A DNA stretch of 39,002 nt from Desulfarculus sp. (GCA_016218705.1 JACRDC010000001.1:1-39002), one strand, 5' to 3'. Shown: positions 22,685 through 31,736, counted from the stretch's first letter. Numbers and translations are program-made. The notes: generated by a model from the sequence alone, not told the origin.

Positions 22685-25144
22685 ATGGCCGACAGCACCA
22701 TCAGCGGGCTGAGTTCTTCCACCAGCGACCTGACCACCACCGGTCTGGCCAGCGGGTCCATCACCTTCACCGGCCTGGGCTCCGGCACCGACTTCACCGA
22801 GATCGTGGACCAGTTGGTGAAGATCGAGTCCATCAACAAGACCCGCATGGAGACCTGGAAGAAGACCTGGCAGGCCAAGATCACCTCCATGACCTCGCTC
22901 AACCAGCGCATGGACGCCCTGGAGGAGGCGGCCGGGGCCATGCGCACGCCCAACGACTTCCTGGCCCGCACGGCCACCACCAGCAACAGCAGCGTGGTCA
23001 CCGCCACCGGCGACAACAGCGCCGTGCCCGGGGCCTACCAGGTCACCGTGGGCACCAACGTCAAGCACATCCTGCGCTCGTCCGGCGTGGCCGACAGCGG
23101 GGCCACCGTGGTCAGCGCCGCCGGCACCCTCCAGTTGACCAGCAACGGCGTGACCTACAACGTGGTCCTGGCCGGCACCGAGACCCTGACCCAACTGCGC
23201 GACGCCATCAACGCCGTCACCGGCGCCAACATCGTGGCCAGCGTGGAGGACGACGGCACCTCCTCCAAGCCCTACCATCTGGTGCTGACCAGCGGCACCG
23301 GCGGGGCCGCCGGGGTAATCACCTCCGGCCAGAACCCCACCAATTTCTCGCTGTCGCCCAAGGACGTGGTGAAGCAGTCCTCCACCCTGGGGGTCAGCGC
23401 CGGCCTGGCCGGGCAGTTCACCGGTGACAAGGCCAGCGGCAGCGTGGCCACCTACGCCATCACCGTGCAGAACGTCACCGGCGGCGGCGTGGTGGGCACC
23501 GACGGCTTCGAGCTGAGCTGGACCCGCAGTTGGGACGGCGGCGCGGCAAGCGCCCCCACGGTCATCAGCGTGCCGGCCACCTATCAGCCCGGCGACAGCA
23601 TCCAGTTGGAAAACGGCGTGTATATCCAACTGGGCTCGGGGACCGTGGCCAACGGCCAGGTGCTCAATCTGCGGGCCTACGCCAACGACATAGACGCCGC
23701 CGAGATGGGCACCTGGAGCGGTACCAGCAGCGTGGCCACCCAGGGCAACTACCTGGGCACCACCAACAAGACCTACAGCTTCACGGTGGTCACCGCCGGC
23801 ACCCTGCAGGCCGGCGGCGGGGCCGGCACGGCGGTGCTGCGCTGGACCGACTCCAGTGGCGGCACCGGCACGGTCAGCCTCTCCGACAGCGACCTGTCCT
23901 ACAGCGTGGACGAGGGGCTCAAGCTCAAGCTCACGGCCGGTACCCTGGTTAGCGGCGATACGTTCCAGATCAACGCCTTCGCCCCCGACCAGCAGCGAGG
24001 CCAGGACAAGGGCCTGGCCCAGGCCACCAAGCTGGTGCACTCTGGCTTCGCCGACCAGTACGTGACCCCGGTCACCACGGCGGCGGCTTCCTTCAGCTAC
24101 ACCTACGGCGGCCAGGGCGTGACGGTTTCGGTGGCGGCCAACACCACCCTGAGCGGACTGGCCACCCTGATAAACAATGACTCCAACAACCCCGGGGTCA
24201 CGGCCAGCATCATCAACGACGGCATGGGCCTGCCCACCAGCTACAAGCTGGTGCTCACCGGCAAGGAGTCGGGCGCCCAGAACCAGATATCGGCGGTGAG
24301 CCACACCTTCAGCGGCTCGACCTTTGGCAGCGGCGGCGACGTGGGCGGCGGCTTCAGCCTGTCACAGTTGGCCACCAACAGCATGACCAAGGTGGACGGC
24401 TACCCCGCCGCCACTGATATCTACCTGCAACGCTCCACCAACACGGTCACCGGCATCGTGCCCGGCATCACCTTGAGCCTGCACGACGCCGGCACCGGGG
24501 TCATCACCGTGGCCACCGACACCAACGCGGTCAAGACCAAGATCGAGGCCCTGGTCAACGCCGTCAACTATGTGCAGAGCTTCATCCGCGAGGCAACCAA
24601 GTACGACGCCAGTACCAAGGAGTCGGGCATCCTAATCGGCAACTACGCCTACTACATCATCAAGACCCGCGTGGACTCGGCCCTGAACACCAGCATCAGC
24701 GGCCTGGTGGACGGCCAGGACACCTACGTCAACCTGGCCCAGGTAGGTATCCACACCGACCCCGACAACGAAGGCCAGTGGGTCATAGACTCCGCCACCC
24801 TCCTGGAAGCCCTCAACAGCGATCCCGACGCCGTGGCCAACCTTTTCGTGGAGAACACCACCAGGGACACCGACGGCGCGGCCCAGCGCGTGTACCAGGA
24901 GATGGCCGACCTCACCGACTCCGACACCGGCACCCTGAACGTGCTCATCAAGAACTACAACGAGATCGTCACCAACATAGACAAGCGTATCGCGTCGGAG
25001 ACCAAGCGCATCGAGGCCTTCCGGCAGCATCAGTTGGAGCTCTTCGCGCGCCTGGAGACGACCTTGAGCACGCTGAACAACCAGGCCAAGTCGCTGGAGA
25101 GCGCCATAGCCAAGCTCAACGGCAAGAGTAGCAGCAGCAGTTAA
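22685..25144 (+). CDS. fliD: Flagellar filament cap protein FliD (hook-associated protein 2)
   Basis: An 819-residue protein that caps the filament and inserts flagellin subunits. The FliD N-terminal domain is clear (TGLGSGTDFTEIVDQLVKIE, residues about 38-57, then WKKTWQAKITSMTSLNQRM). The C-terminal domain includes LVNAVNYVQSFIREATKYD, IDSATLLEALNSDPDAVANL and a closing coiled coil (FRQHQLELFARLETTLSTLN) before a Ser-rich end. Typical FliD proteins have 450-700 residues; here residues about 240-480 hold an enlarged Thr/Gly/Ser-rich beta-type insertion with flagellin-IN-like segments (for example YSFTVVTAGTLQAGG). The style matches the variable domain of the flagellin at 1-1116. It has its own sigma-54 promoter and is followed by fliS. 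Confidence 0.95.
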   Translation: MADSTISGLSSSTSDLTTTGLASGSITFTGLGSGTDFTEIVDQLVKIESINKTRMETWKKTWQAKITSMTSLNQRMDALEEAAGAMRTPNDFLARTATTSNSSVVTATGDNSAVPGAYQVTVGTNVKHILRSSGVADSGATVVSAAGTLQLTSNGVTYNVVLAGTETLTQLRDAINAVTGANIVASVEDDGTSSKPYHLVLTSGTGGAAGVITSGQNPTNFSLSPKDVVKQSSTLGVSAGLAGQFTGDKASGSVATYAITVQNVTGGGVVGTDGFELSWTRSWDGGAASAPTVISVPATYQPGDSIQLENGVYIQLGSGTVANGQVLNLRAYANDIDAAEMGTWSGTSSVATQGNYLGTTNKTYSFTVVTAGTLQAGGGAGTAVLRWTDSSGGTGTVSLSDSDLSYSVDEGLKLKLTAGTLVSGDTFQINAFAPDQQRGQDKGLAQATKLVHSGFADQYVTPVTTAAASFSYTYGGQGVTVSVAANTTLSGLATLINNDSNNPGVTASIINDGMGLPTSYKLVLTGKESGAQNQISAVSHTFSGSTFGSGGDVGGGFSLSQLATNSMTKVDGYPAATDIYLQRSTNTVTGIVPGITLSLHDAGTGVITVATDTNAVKTKIEALVNAVNYVQSFIREATKYDASTKESGILIGNYAYYIIKTRVDSALNTSISGLVDGQDTYVNLAQVGIHTDPDNEGQWVIDSATLLEALNSDPDAVANLFVENTTRDTDGAAQRVYQEMADLTDSDTGTLNVLIKNYNEIVTNIDKRIASETKRIEAFRQHQLELFARLETTLSTLNNQAKSLESAIAKLNGKSSSSS

Positions 25145-25238
25145 GCGGCGGGGCGGGACAACCCCCGCTGTCCGGCTTAGCCAATGGGACCAGGCCCAGG
25201 GAATGGGCCAAGAGCACCACCAAGGACGGGGTGAAACC

Positions 25239-25682
25239 ATGATGAACTACGGACAGAACCAATACCGCAAGACCCAGGTGGCCACCGTGGACCGCGGGCG
25301 TCTGATCGTCCTGCTCTACGAAGGGGCCATCAGCTTCTTGACCAAGGCCCGGGCCAGCATGGGCGATGGCGACATCCCCACGGCCTCCTCGCTGATCAAC
25401 CGCGCCCAGGACATCATAGACGAGCTGAACGCCTCGCTGAACATGGAGCAGGGCGGCGACATCGCCTACAACCTGCGCCGGCTCTACCTTTTCATGGGCG
25501 ACCAGTTGGTGCGGGCCAAGATCAAGGCCGACATCGAGCCCCTGGATGAGGTGGTGCGCATGCTGGCCAGCCTCAACGAGGCCTGGCGCGAGGCGGTGGC
25601 CAAGCCCGAGGCCCAGGAGGTGCTGAACCAGCAGCCGTCTCCGTCGGCGGCCGCCCAGACTCGGGGCGGCGTGCGCATATAG
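25239..25682 (+). CDS. fliS: Flagellin export chaperone FliS
   Basis: A 147-residue helical chaperone that binds the C-terminal tail of flagellin and prevents premature polymerisation. Typical features are YRKTQVATVDRGRLIVLLYE at the start, AISFLTKARASM and LNASLNMEQGGDIAYNLRRL, then YLFMGDQLVRAKIK. The first of two consecutive ATG codons (25239) is used, with GGGGTGA just upstream; an open frame reaches back to 25203 but lacks a site. It follows fliD by 94 bases and probably shares its transcript. The tail (QQPSPSAAAQTRGGVRI) is a disordered extension. As the binding partner of the flagellin tail, FliS is the natural candidate to bind the tail-like mini-protein at 1687-1893. Confidence 0.95.
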   Translation: MMNYGQNQYRKTQVATVDRGRLIVLLYEGAISFLTKARASMGDGDIPTASSLINRAQDIIDELNASLNMEQGGDIAYNLRRLYLFMGDQLVRAKIKADIEPLDEVVRMLASLNEAWREAVAKPEAQEVLNQQPSPSAAAQTRGGVRI

Positions 25683-25754
25683 ACCCGGCGGGGAGGGGGG
25701 CGGGCAGGGGGCGCGGCCACCTGACCGTCCCCGTCCCCATGGCCTTCGCCGGCC

Positions 25755-27272
25755 CTATCCCCGCGGGGGCAGACCCCGCACGTTGGGCAGGCAGAAGGAA
25801 TACTGGCTGGCGCCTCCGCACTGGGCGCAGGAGTATTTGACGATCACCGACCTGCACTTGAGGGCGTCGCGTATGTCGGAGACCGTCTCCAGGCGGCCGC
25901 CGCAGGAGCAGGCGCGGGGCACCACCAACAGGCAGGTGATGCCGCCTATGTCCTCTTCCAGGATGTCCAGCGCGCCCAGCCCCAACTGCCGCCATTCCTC
26001 CAACAGATCCTCGTAGAACCTGCGCGTGCGCAGGGTGCGCTGCCGGGCCAGGGCGCGGCCAAAGGCCGTCTTGAGCGTGCCGGGGGCGTGGTGGGCGTAG
26101 GTCAGCTCGATGCTGGCCCGCGCCAGCAAGTCGTCATCCAAAAAGCGGCGGCGCAGGGCGTTCTTGGCGAAAAACTGGGCCACTCCCATGCAGCCCAGCT
26201 TGTCCAGGCTGTCGGCGTCGTACACCGCGCGGCCCAGGCCGCCCCCGTCCTGGCCGGCCTGGTACATGGACAAAATGGCCTGGCTGACTTCCGGGAGCCA
26301 GGCTTCGTGGACGCTGCCGGCCAGGATGCTCCGGGCGAACTCCACCGCATGCTCCTCCTCGGGGATGTCGTCCTCGTGGTAGCGCCCCTGGGCGAACTTG
26401 CCCGTGTCGTGCAAGAGGCCCGCCAAGAGGGCCGGCCCCGGCTCCCACCCCTCGGCCCTGGCGATGCGGTGGGCGATGCGCCCCACCCGCGAGCTGTGCG
26501 TCCACAGGCTGGAGAGCGGCTCCTGGGACGACTGGCGCTGATAGGCCGTCTCCTGCTCGATCAAGGTCTGGCTGATCCGGCGCAAGACCTCGGGCGCGAT
26601 GGCGGCCAGGGCGTCCGGGCCGACGTCCTCCTGCCAGGACGGCGGGGATGGCGCCTCCCGGCCCCGCCCCTGCCAGCGGCGATATTCCTCCATGGTGTTG
26701 ATGTTCACGAAGGCCAGGTCCAGGTCCTGGGCCAGCCCCCGCCGGGCGAACCAGTCCTGGTCCAGGCGCAGGGTTTGGCAAGACCCGGTCAGGCCTTCAA
26801 TCTTGAGCATGCCGGCCTCCAGGGCCCGGCCCATGGCCGATAGGCAGCCCTTGCGGTAAAAGGCGTGCAAAAACTCGGGCCGGCCCCAGGGACAGGGCAC
26901 CACGATGTCGTGGCCGTCCAGTTCCTCATGCTGCGCCCGGATCAGCCCGGGGTTGAGGAAGGGCATGTCGGCGGCGCAGACAAAGGCCGTTTCATGCGTG
27001 GCCGCCAGGAGGCCGCTGTAGATGCCCATCAAGGGGCCGCGGCCTTGGCGCTGGTCGGCCACCAGGGGCAGGCCCAGGAAGCCGTACTTCTGGGGCGTGT
27101 TGGTCACCACCAGGACTTCCGTGAACAGGGAGGCGGCCACCGCCGCCGTGCGTGCTATGATGGCCTGGCCGTTGATCTCCAGAAGGGGCTTGTCCGGGCT
27201 GAGGCGCGTGCCCTTGCCCCCGGCCAGGATCAGGCAGGAGGCGTCGAGCTTTTGGGTGTCGGACGCGGTCAT
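25755..27272 (-). CDS. MobA-like nucleotidyltransferase fused to an HD hydrolase and Cys-rich tail
   Basis: A 505-residue three-part protein. Residues 10-215 are an NTP-transferase of the MobA/MobU type: LILAGGKGTRLSPDKPLLEI is the GTP-binding start and CAADMPFLNPG carries the metal-binding Asp. Residues 250-400 are an HD phosphohydrolase: THSSRVGRIAHRIA, LLHDTGKF and DADSLDKLG give the H...HD...D ligands. The last ~60 residues contain CSCGG and CAQCGG, likely a zinc ribbon. MobA attaches GMP to molybdopterin; the HD part would cleave a nucleotide or phosphodiester. The start at 27272 has GGAG 11 bases upstream; upstream in-frame sequence to 27428 is not protein-like. Function as a whole is unknown. 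No molybdoenzyme genes are near. Confidence 0.8.
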   Translation of the reverse strand: MTASDTQKLDASCLILAGGKGTRLSPDKPLLEINGQAIIARTAAVAASLFTEVLVVTNTPQKYGFLGLPLVADQRQGRGPLMGIYSGLLAATHETAFVCAADMPFLNPGLIRAQHEELDGHDIVVPCPWGRPEFLHAFYRKGCLSAMGRALEAGMLKIEGLTGSCQTLRLDQDWFARRGLAQDLDLAFVNINTMEEYRRWQGRGREAPSPPSWQEDVGPDALAAIAPEVLRRISQTLIEQETAYQRQSSQEPLSSLWTHSSRVGRIAHRIARAEGWEPGPALLAGLLHDTGKFAQGRYHEDDIPEEEHAVEFARSILAGSVHEAWLPEVSQAILSMYQAGQDGGGLGRAVYDADSLDKLGCMGVAQFFAKNALRRRFLDDDLLARASIELTYAHHAPGTLKTAFGRALARQRTLRTRRFYEDLLEEWRQLGLGALDILEEDIGGITCLLVVPRACSCGGRLETVSDIRDALKCRSVIVKYSCAQCGGASQYSFCLPNVRGLPPRG

Positions 27273-27622
27273 GGGCCGGGGTTCTCCAGGCTGCCGTGAA
27301 TACCAAGCATGGGTGGGCGGCGGGCGTGGCCTGCCGGTCTGCCCCCTGGAAAGGATTGTACGCATGGGGAAGGAATCCGGCCACCCCCCGGCCTTGCAGC
27401 AGCGCCACCGCGCGGTCCTGGCGGGCACGGCCTTGCGGGCGGTATTGATAAACCACTACCAGGAGCGCCGCGGTCTCTGGAAGAGGCTGTACGAGCCTCC
27501 CGGGGGCCACGGACAACCAGCCTGACCTCCCCCCCGCCGCCCTTGTCCAGGATGGCGCCAGCCAGGCCTGCCGTTGATCCCAAGAGCCGAACAGGCCGGC
27601 TTTTGCGCGGGTGGTGCGCATC
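27273..27622. other. Intergenic stretch with no supported gene
   Basis: Frames are open on both strands only because the DNA is GC-rich. None has a start with a ribosome-binding site or a recognisable motif. It ends at the composite repeat. Confidence 0.5.
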
Positions 27623-27826
27623 ATACCAAATATGCAATCAAAGCCATCCATGGCTTTAATTGCTGACCGGCCGGGCAAAAGCGTGATTTTGCCCGTCCTC
27701 CCGGGCGCTTACGCGCCCGGCGGGCCATTCCCCGGGGTCCCCAAGCAAACGCAGTTTGCTTGGGGTGGATCCATGGCCCGCATGCCAAGTTGCGATCAAA
27801 CTATTCGTTTTATCGCAACTTGGTAG
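27623..27826 (+). repeat. Composite palindromic repeat, full copy 2
   Basis: A 204-bp copy aligned over its whole length with copy 1. It keeps the five-hairpin plan. The fourth stem is CCCCAAGCAAAC (27739-27750) and GTTTGCTTGGGG (27754-27765), whereas copy 1 has CCCCAAAAAAGC and GCTTTTTTGGGG: bases differ on both arms but remain complementary. The third stem is perfect here (CCGGGCGC / GCGCCCGG, 27701-27720). The terminal palindrome (27782-27826) has a few mismatches and ends TTGGTAG. Left boundary ATACCAAATATGC. Confidence 0.9.
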
Positions 27827-28259
27827 CACACGGTTGCCTGATGGGCATTTCGGACAAAGCGTATGGTTATGCCGGCGGGTTTCCACCGATTATGGCCGGC
27901 GCTGTTCAGGTGGCGGAAGAAAGGCTAAGCGGTTTCTTTTTTTGTGGCGCAGAGTGAGGCCGCTGCACGGGGCAGGACGCCCCGTGCAGCACTCTCAGAG
28001 TACGTTTCCTACCAGGCGAGAGTCCGTAGGTGGTCGTAGGGCATTGAAACGGCTCAAGACGGATGGCGCTTCGTGCTCCCGCTCATGCCGCCAAGCCAAC
28101 GAAACCGTACAAGGTTGTGGAGTCCTGGGGAAGACCGGAATGCTGGGGGATGATTCCTGAGAATATGGTTGATCGGGCCCGCGCAATGCACCAGCGGCAC
28201 CGGAAGGCTCTCACGGGGAAGAAACGCGGCGTCAGCCGCATAAAAAAGGCAAAAAATAT
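27827..28259. other. Lower-GC gap with a perfect 12-bp hairpin; no supported gene
   Basis: GCTGCACGGGGC (27962-27973) and GCCCCGTGCAGC (27979-27990) form a perfect stem with a five-base loop. No T run follows. A 75-codon plus-strand frame at 28063-28290 (KPYKVVES-like, then VDRARAMHQRHRKAL) overlaps the next gene's start and has no good ribosome-binding site; I could not assign it. GCGGC-GTCA-GCCGC near 28229 may be a weak minus-strand terminator. Confidence 0.4.
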
Positions 28260-29261
28260 ATGCCCAGGCTGTTTCGTCCAATTTTGTTGATCGCGGTGCA
28301 GGCGTGCGCTTTTTGGGCTTCTGTCGCTTTAGCCGAGACATCCAAAGCCGAACCAGCAACCCCCAAGATCGCGTTAGAAAGAACAGAGGTTATCGTCCCT
28401 ACCGTCAAGGAAGGGCAGACTATCAGCGCCCAGTTCGCCTTCGTTAACCAGGGCCAGGCTGATTTGGTTATTGACGATGTAACCACCTCTTGTGGGTGCA
28501 CGGTGGCCCAGTTCAGCAAGGTTACTAAGCCCGGCGGCAATGGGATGGTCAGCTTGGAATTACAAACCAGTGGCACCGTAGGCCCCTACCGTAAAACTGC
28601 CATGGTTAGCACTAACGATCCTGACAAACCATCAATAACATTGACAATGATCGGCGAATCTTTAAGCAAAATCAAGGTGGATAAAGGCCGCAATTTGCAA
28701 CTGGTGGGCTGTCTGGATCAAAGCCCGAGCATCTCTTTTAACGTGAGCGATACTGATGGAGGACCTCTGGTCATCGCCGCGATAGAAAACCACTTGAAAG
28801 AGTTCCTAGACGCAGTGGCTGTCCCGCGGCAAGATGGCCGGTCCTACGACTTGACGCTGCGCTCTCGTGTCAAGGAGCCTAAGAATTTTTCAGGACCAAT
28901 CATTCTATTGATTCCTGATTCGCCCAGAGTGACGATCAATGTAATTGGTGAGATACAAGGCCCTTTCACCATGCAACCCCAAGTGGTACATTTTGGCCAA
29001 ATAATGAAGAATTTTCAGAGGAAGATAGCCCGTACTGTTTTGATTGAAAATACCTGCGATGATAGGCTGATTATAGACAACATTACGTACAATCACGACT
29101 ACTTCACATTGGAAGAGCGGTGGACGGAGCCGGAGCAGAAGCTTAAATTGGTAGTGAGTCCAAGGGCTGAAAACATCCCAACAGGGACTTTTGAGGAAAG
29201 AGTGGGCATTGAGTTCAAGGGAAAAGTTTACTTCATTGTTCTAAAAGGCACGGGCAGTTAG
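28260..29261 (+). CDS. Secreted DUF1573-family protein
   Basis: A 333-residue exported protein. A signal peptide (RPILLIAVQACAFWASVALA, cut after residue 25) is followed by a DUF1573-type beta-sandwich: EVIVPTVKEGQTISAQFAF, then DLVIDDVTTSCGCTVAQFS with the typical SCGCT, and TNDPDKPSITLTMIGE. The rest holds another Ig/ASPM-like repeat region (VVHFGQIMKNFQRKIARTV). It probably acts in the periplasm. The function of the family is unknown. GC content is clearly lower than in its neighbours (many A/T third positions), so it was probably acquired recently. No cotranscribed neighbour is seen; a hairpin at 29315-29342 follows. Confidence 0.8.
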   Translation: MPRLFRPILLIAVQACAFWASVALAETSKAEPATPKIALERTEVIVPTVKEGQTISAQFAFVNQGQADLVIDDVTTSCGCTVAQFSKVTKPGGNGMVSLELQTSGTVGPYRKTAMVSTNDPDKPSITLTMIGESLSKIKVDKGRNLQLVGCLDQSPSISFNVSDTDGGPLVIAAIENHLKEFLDAVAVPRQDGRSYDLTLRSRVKEPKNFSGPIILLIPDSPRVTINVIGEIQGPFTMQPQVVHFGQIMKNFQRKIARTVLIENTCDDRLIIDNITYNHDYFTLEERWTEPEQKLKLVVSPRAENIPTGTFEERVGIEFKGKVYFIVLKGTGS

Positions 29262-29314
29262 CCCACCTGTTAAAAAACATCCATAATAAATTCACATTAA
29301 AGCAGGTTGTTTGG

Positions 29315-29342
29315 TGGCCCTCCTCGTTACCGAGGAGGGCCA
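29315..29342. terminator. Hairpin between convergent genes
   Basis: TGGCCCTCCTCG (29315-29326) and CGAGGAGGGCCA (29331-29342) form a perfect 12-bp stem with a TTAC loop. It lies between the DUF1573 gene and the minus-strand uspA. There is no long T run on either side, so termination strength is uncertain. Confidence 0.6.
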
Positions 29343-29482
29343 AGTTCCACAGCCAAAGGCTTACCTACGGAGTACCACCGTTGCTCATGCTATCGTGCCG
29401 GTCCTGGTTGTAGCTGCCAGTCACATCGCGGCTGTCCCTGGTGCTAACGCTGCTGCCCTTACCTGCCGCGCTCTTGATTGAC

Positions 29483-29974
29483 TCAACGTGGCAACAATCC
29501 CTCCTCAGCCCTCAGCCGGCGCTGCACATCCATTTGCTCTTGGGTGTGCTTAAGAAACAGCACAGGCACCTTGCATTTGTAGAGCACGTAGCGGGCCACG
29601 CTTCCCCCCAGCATCTCGTTCCACTCGCTGAGGCCACTCTGGGCGATGATCACTAGGTCGTACCCCTCCTGTTCGGCCACCTTGCATATGGTGGACCCTG
29701 GAGAGCCGAACTCGATGCGCGTTTCGAACTCCATGTCGGCCCGGCGGAAAGGCTCGGCCGCTTCGGCCAGCACCTCCTCGGTCTGCCGGCGCTGGCTGGC
29801 GGAGATGCGTTCTTTATCAATGATGGTCAGGCCCCCGATCTCTAGGCCCCGGCTGTTCACAACCGAAAGCAGGGTAACGTTCATGGGCAGCCGCCAGTTG
29901 AATCTTATCGCGTATTCCTCGGCGGTCAGCGAGTTGCGCGCGGTGTCCACCGGCACCAACACCTTGCTCAGCAT
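29483..29974 (-). CDS. Universal stress protein, UspA family
   Basis: A 163-residue cytoplasmic protein with the UspA fold. VLVPVDTARNSLTAEEYAIRF begins it, LLSVVNSRG is the second strand, ICKVAEQEGYDLVIIAQSG precedes the ATP/phosphate loop LGGSVARYVLYKCKVPVLFL. The usual G-x2-G-x9-GS pattern is altered (LSEWNEMLGGSVARYV), so ATP binding is uncertain. The ATG at 29974 has AAGGAG 6 bases upstream. A 20-residue charged tail follows the fold. It is monocistronic. Function would be stress tolerance or signalling; not related to its neighbours. Confidence 0.88.
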   Translation of the reverse strand: MLSKVLVPVDTARNSLTAEEYAIRFNWRLPMNVTLLSVVNSRGLEIGGLTIIDKERISASQRRQTEEVLAEAAEPFRRADMEFETRIEFGSPGSTICKVAEQEGYDLVIIAQSGLSEWNEMLGGSVARYVLYKCKVPVLFLKHTQEQMDVQRRLRAEEGLLPR

Positions 29975-30089
29975 GGACAAACTCCTTGACTATGGATTGA
30001 GGACATTCAGTATCACATCCAGTATCGAGAAAAGTGGAGGAGGTGTGGTCCCCACCTCTATTCTCCCCTTTTGCCCCGCCAGAAATAAG

Positions 30090-30095
30090 TATAAT
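30090..30095 (+). promoter_or_regulatory. Possible -10 element before the recombinase remnant
   Basis: A perfect TATAAT occurs in a locally AT-rich patch, followed by the palindrome CTAATA-AA-TATTAG. No convincing -35 is at 16-18 bases. It lies in the gap between uspA and the recombinase remnant, and the rest of that gap holds nothing I can name. Confidence 0.3.
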
Positions 30096-30210
30096 CTAAT
30101 AAATATTAGAGGCGCGAGACAATGTGGGGAGACGTGCCCACAACCATCGAACTCGAGAAGGACGGCCGCCAGCCGGTCCAAAACAACAAGCCTGGCCCCG
30201 GGAGAAGTAA

Positions 30211-31022
30211 GTGGCCCTAGACGATGCCCAGGAAAAATGCGAGGCTGCCGGTCAGACGGCGACTATCCATGACCTAGCCGTAATGTATATGGAACGCCAC
30301 GCCAAGATCAACAAAAAGACCCGCAGCGTAGACATGGATCAAAGACTTCTGGGGACCGTGATCCTGCCAACCCTGGCGGCGGTGGAGGTGGCCGCTGTCA
30401 CCCGCGGGGATATCGAGCGCCTTCACCATGGCCTGCGCGAGTATCCCGTCAAGGCCAACCGCGTGTTGGCCCTGCTGTCCAAGATGTTCAACTTGGCGGA
30501 AGCCTGGGATCTGCGGCCAAAAGGCAGCAACCCCGTGAAAGGCATCAATCGCTACCCTGAGACAGGGCGGGAGTGGACTCTCAGCAAGGATGATTTTGCC
30601 CGCTTCTGCCGCATATTGGATGACCCTGAAGCTATTGGCCGCGTGTTGCCCACGCTACCCCTGGCCATAAAGCTCCTGCTAATCCTCGGCTGCCACCAGA
30701 AGGCGGTGCTCGCCCTGAAGTGGGACCAAGTCAAGCTGGAGGAAGGTTATATTTTGCTGGGTGACACCAGGGGTGAAGCCCGTTGGCTTGCTTTGTCTCA
30801 AGCCGCGATGGAGGCACTCAAGGCCGCGCCCCGTAGGGAGGGCAATCCCTTTGTTTGTTGGGGCAAGAAGAACGGAAGGCAGCTAGCCGATGTCAAAAAA
30901 TATTTTGGCAAGGTCGCGAAAAAAGCCGGCGTGGGAGCAAACCTGCGGATTCAAGATTTACGTCACATCGCCACGACCCACAGTCAATGGCTGGCACTGA
31001 TCTCAACCAGTGAAAGGCGCTC
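30211..31022 (+). pseudogene. Tyrosine recombinase (phage integrase), truncated at the C-terminus
   Basis: A GTG with GGAGAAG close upstream opens a frame with an integrase SAM-like core-binding domain (ATIHDLAVMYMERHAKINKK, VTRGDIERLHHGL, RVLALLSKMFNLAEAW) and part of the catalytic domain (LILGCHQKAVLALKWDQV, where family members have a TG-R-GE; and RIQDLRHIATTH for the HxLRH box). In the first of these the catalytic Arg is not seen and the box II His is Gln. The C-terminal GH and Tyr segment is missing: homology stops within 20 residues after LRH and the frame runs into the end of livF. It is therefore inactive. The N-terminal arm-binding domain may also be lost. This is a scar of an integrated element. 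Confidence 0.7.
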
Positions 31023-31736
31023 TCAGCCGCCGAGGTAAGCCTTGAGTATGTTCTGGTCGGACAAGAGCGCCTTGGCCTCGCCCTGGGCCGCCATGCCCCC
31101 CGTTTCCAGCACATAACCGTAGCTGGCCACTTTCAGGGCCGCGCGGGCGTTCTGTTCCACCAGGAGTATGGTGAGCCCTTTTTGATTGAGCGCGCCAAGC
31201 ACCTTGAGTATTTCGCGCACGACCAGGGGCGCCAATCCCATGGAGGGCTCATCCAACACCAATATGCGGGGGTTGGCCATGAGCGCCCGGCCAATGGCCA
31301 GCATCTGCTGTTGGCCGCCGCTGAGAGTGCCGGCGTACTGGTTTTGGCGTTCCTCAAGTATGGGGAAGAGATCATAAACGTAGTCTAGGAGCTCCTGACG
31401 CTTGGCCTGGTGCTTGCCGCCCCGCAGGAGGAAGGCGCCCAGGTTGAGGTTGTCAATGACCTTGAGCGTGCCAAAGACCTGACGCCCCTCGGGGACCAAA
31501 CACAGGCCCTTGGCCACGATGCCTTCAGCGCCCCGGCTGCTGATTTCCTGGCCCTCCAACCGGATGGAGCCTTGGCGGGCCGGCAGAAGGCCGGCTATAG
31601 CTTTGAGCAGGGTGGATTTCCCGGCGCCGTTGGCCCCCACCAGGGTGACTATTCCTCCCTGGGGCACCTCCAGGGAAACCCCCTTGAGGGCGTGCACGGC
31701 GCCGTAGTAGACGTGCAGATCGCGCACCTCAAGCAT
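31023..31736 (-). CDS. livF: Branched-chain amino acid ABC transporter ATPase LivF
   Basis: A 237-residue ATPase. Walker A GANGAGKSTLLKAI, signature LSGGQQQMLAIGRALM, Walker B ILVLDEPSMGLAPLVV and an H-loop-like VEQNARAAL are all present, with the LivF-specific N-terminus LEVRDLHVYYGAVHALKGV. It is the last gene of the liv operon and overlaps livG by 8 bases. It powers import together with LivG. Directly downstream lies the recombinase remnant with no terminator between, which suggests that a deletion brought them together. Confidence 0.95.
   Translation of the reverse strand: MLEVRDLHVYYGAVHALKGVSLEVPQGGIVTLVGANGAGKSTLLKAIAGLLPARQGSIRLEGQEISSRGAEGIVAKGLCLVPEGRQVFGTLKVIDNLNLGAFLLRGGKHQAKRQELLDYVYDLFPILEERQNQYAGTLSGGQQQMLAIGRALMANPRILVLDEPSMGLAPLVVREILKVLGALNQKGLTILLVEQNARAALKVASYGYVLETGGMAAQGEAKALLSDQNILKAYLGG

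Noticed and set aside
22463-24304. 613-codon minus-strand frame opposite fliD
   Set aside because: Shadow frame in a GC-rich gene; fliD has clear domains on the plus strand and a promoter.
30211-31022. Functional integrase for the tRNA-adjacent region
   Set aside because: The GH and catalytic Tyr segment are missing and the box II His is replaced, so it cannot be active.
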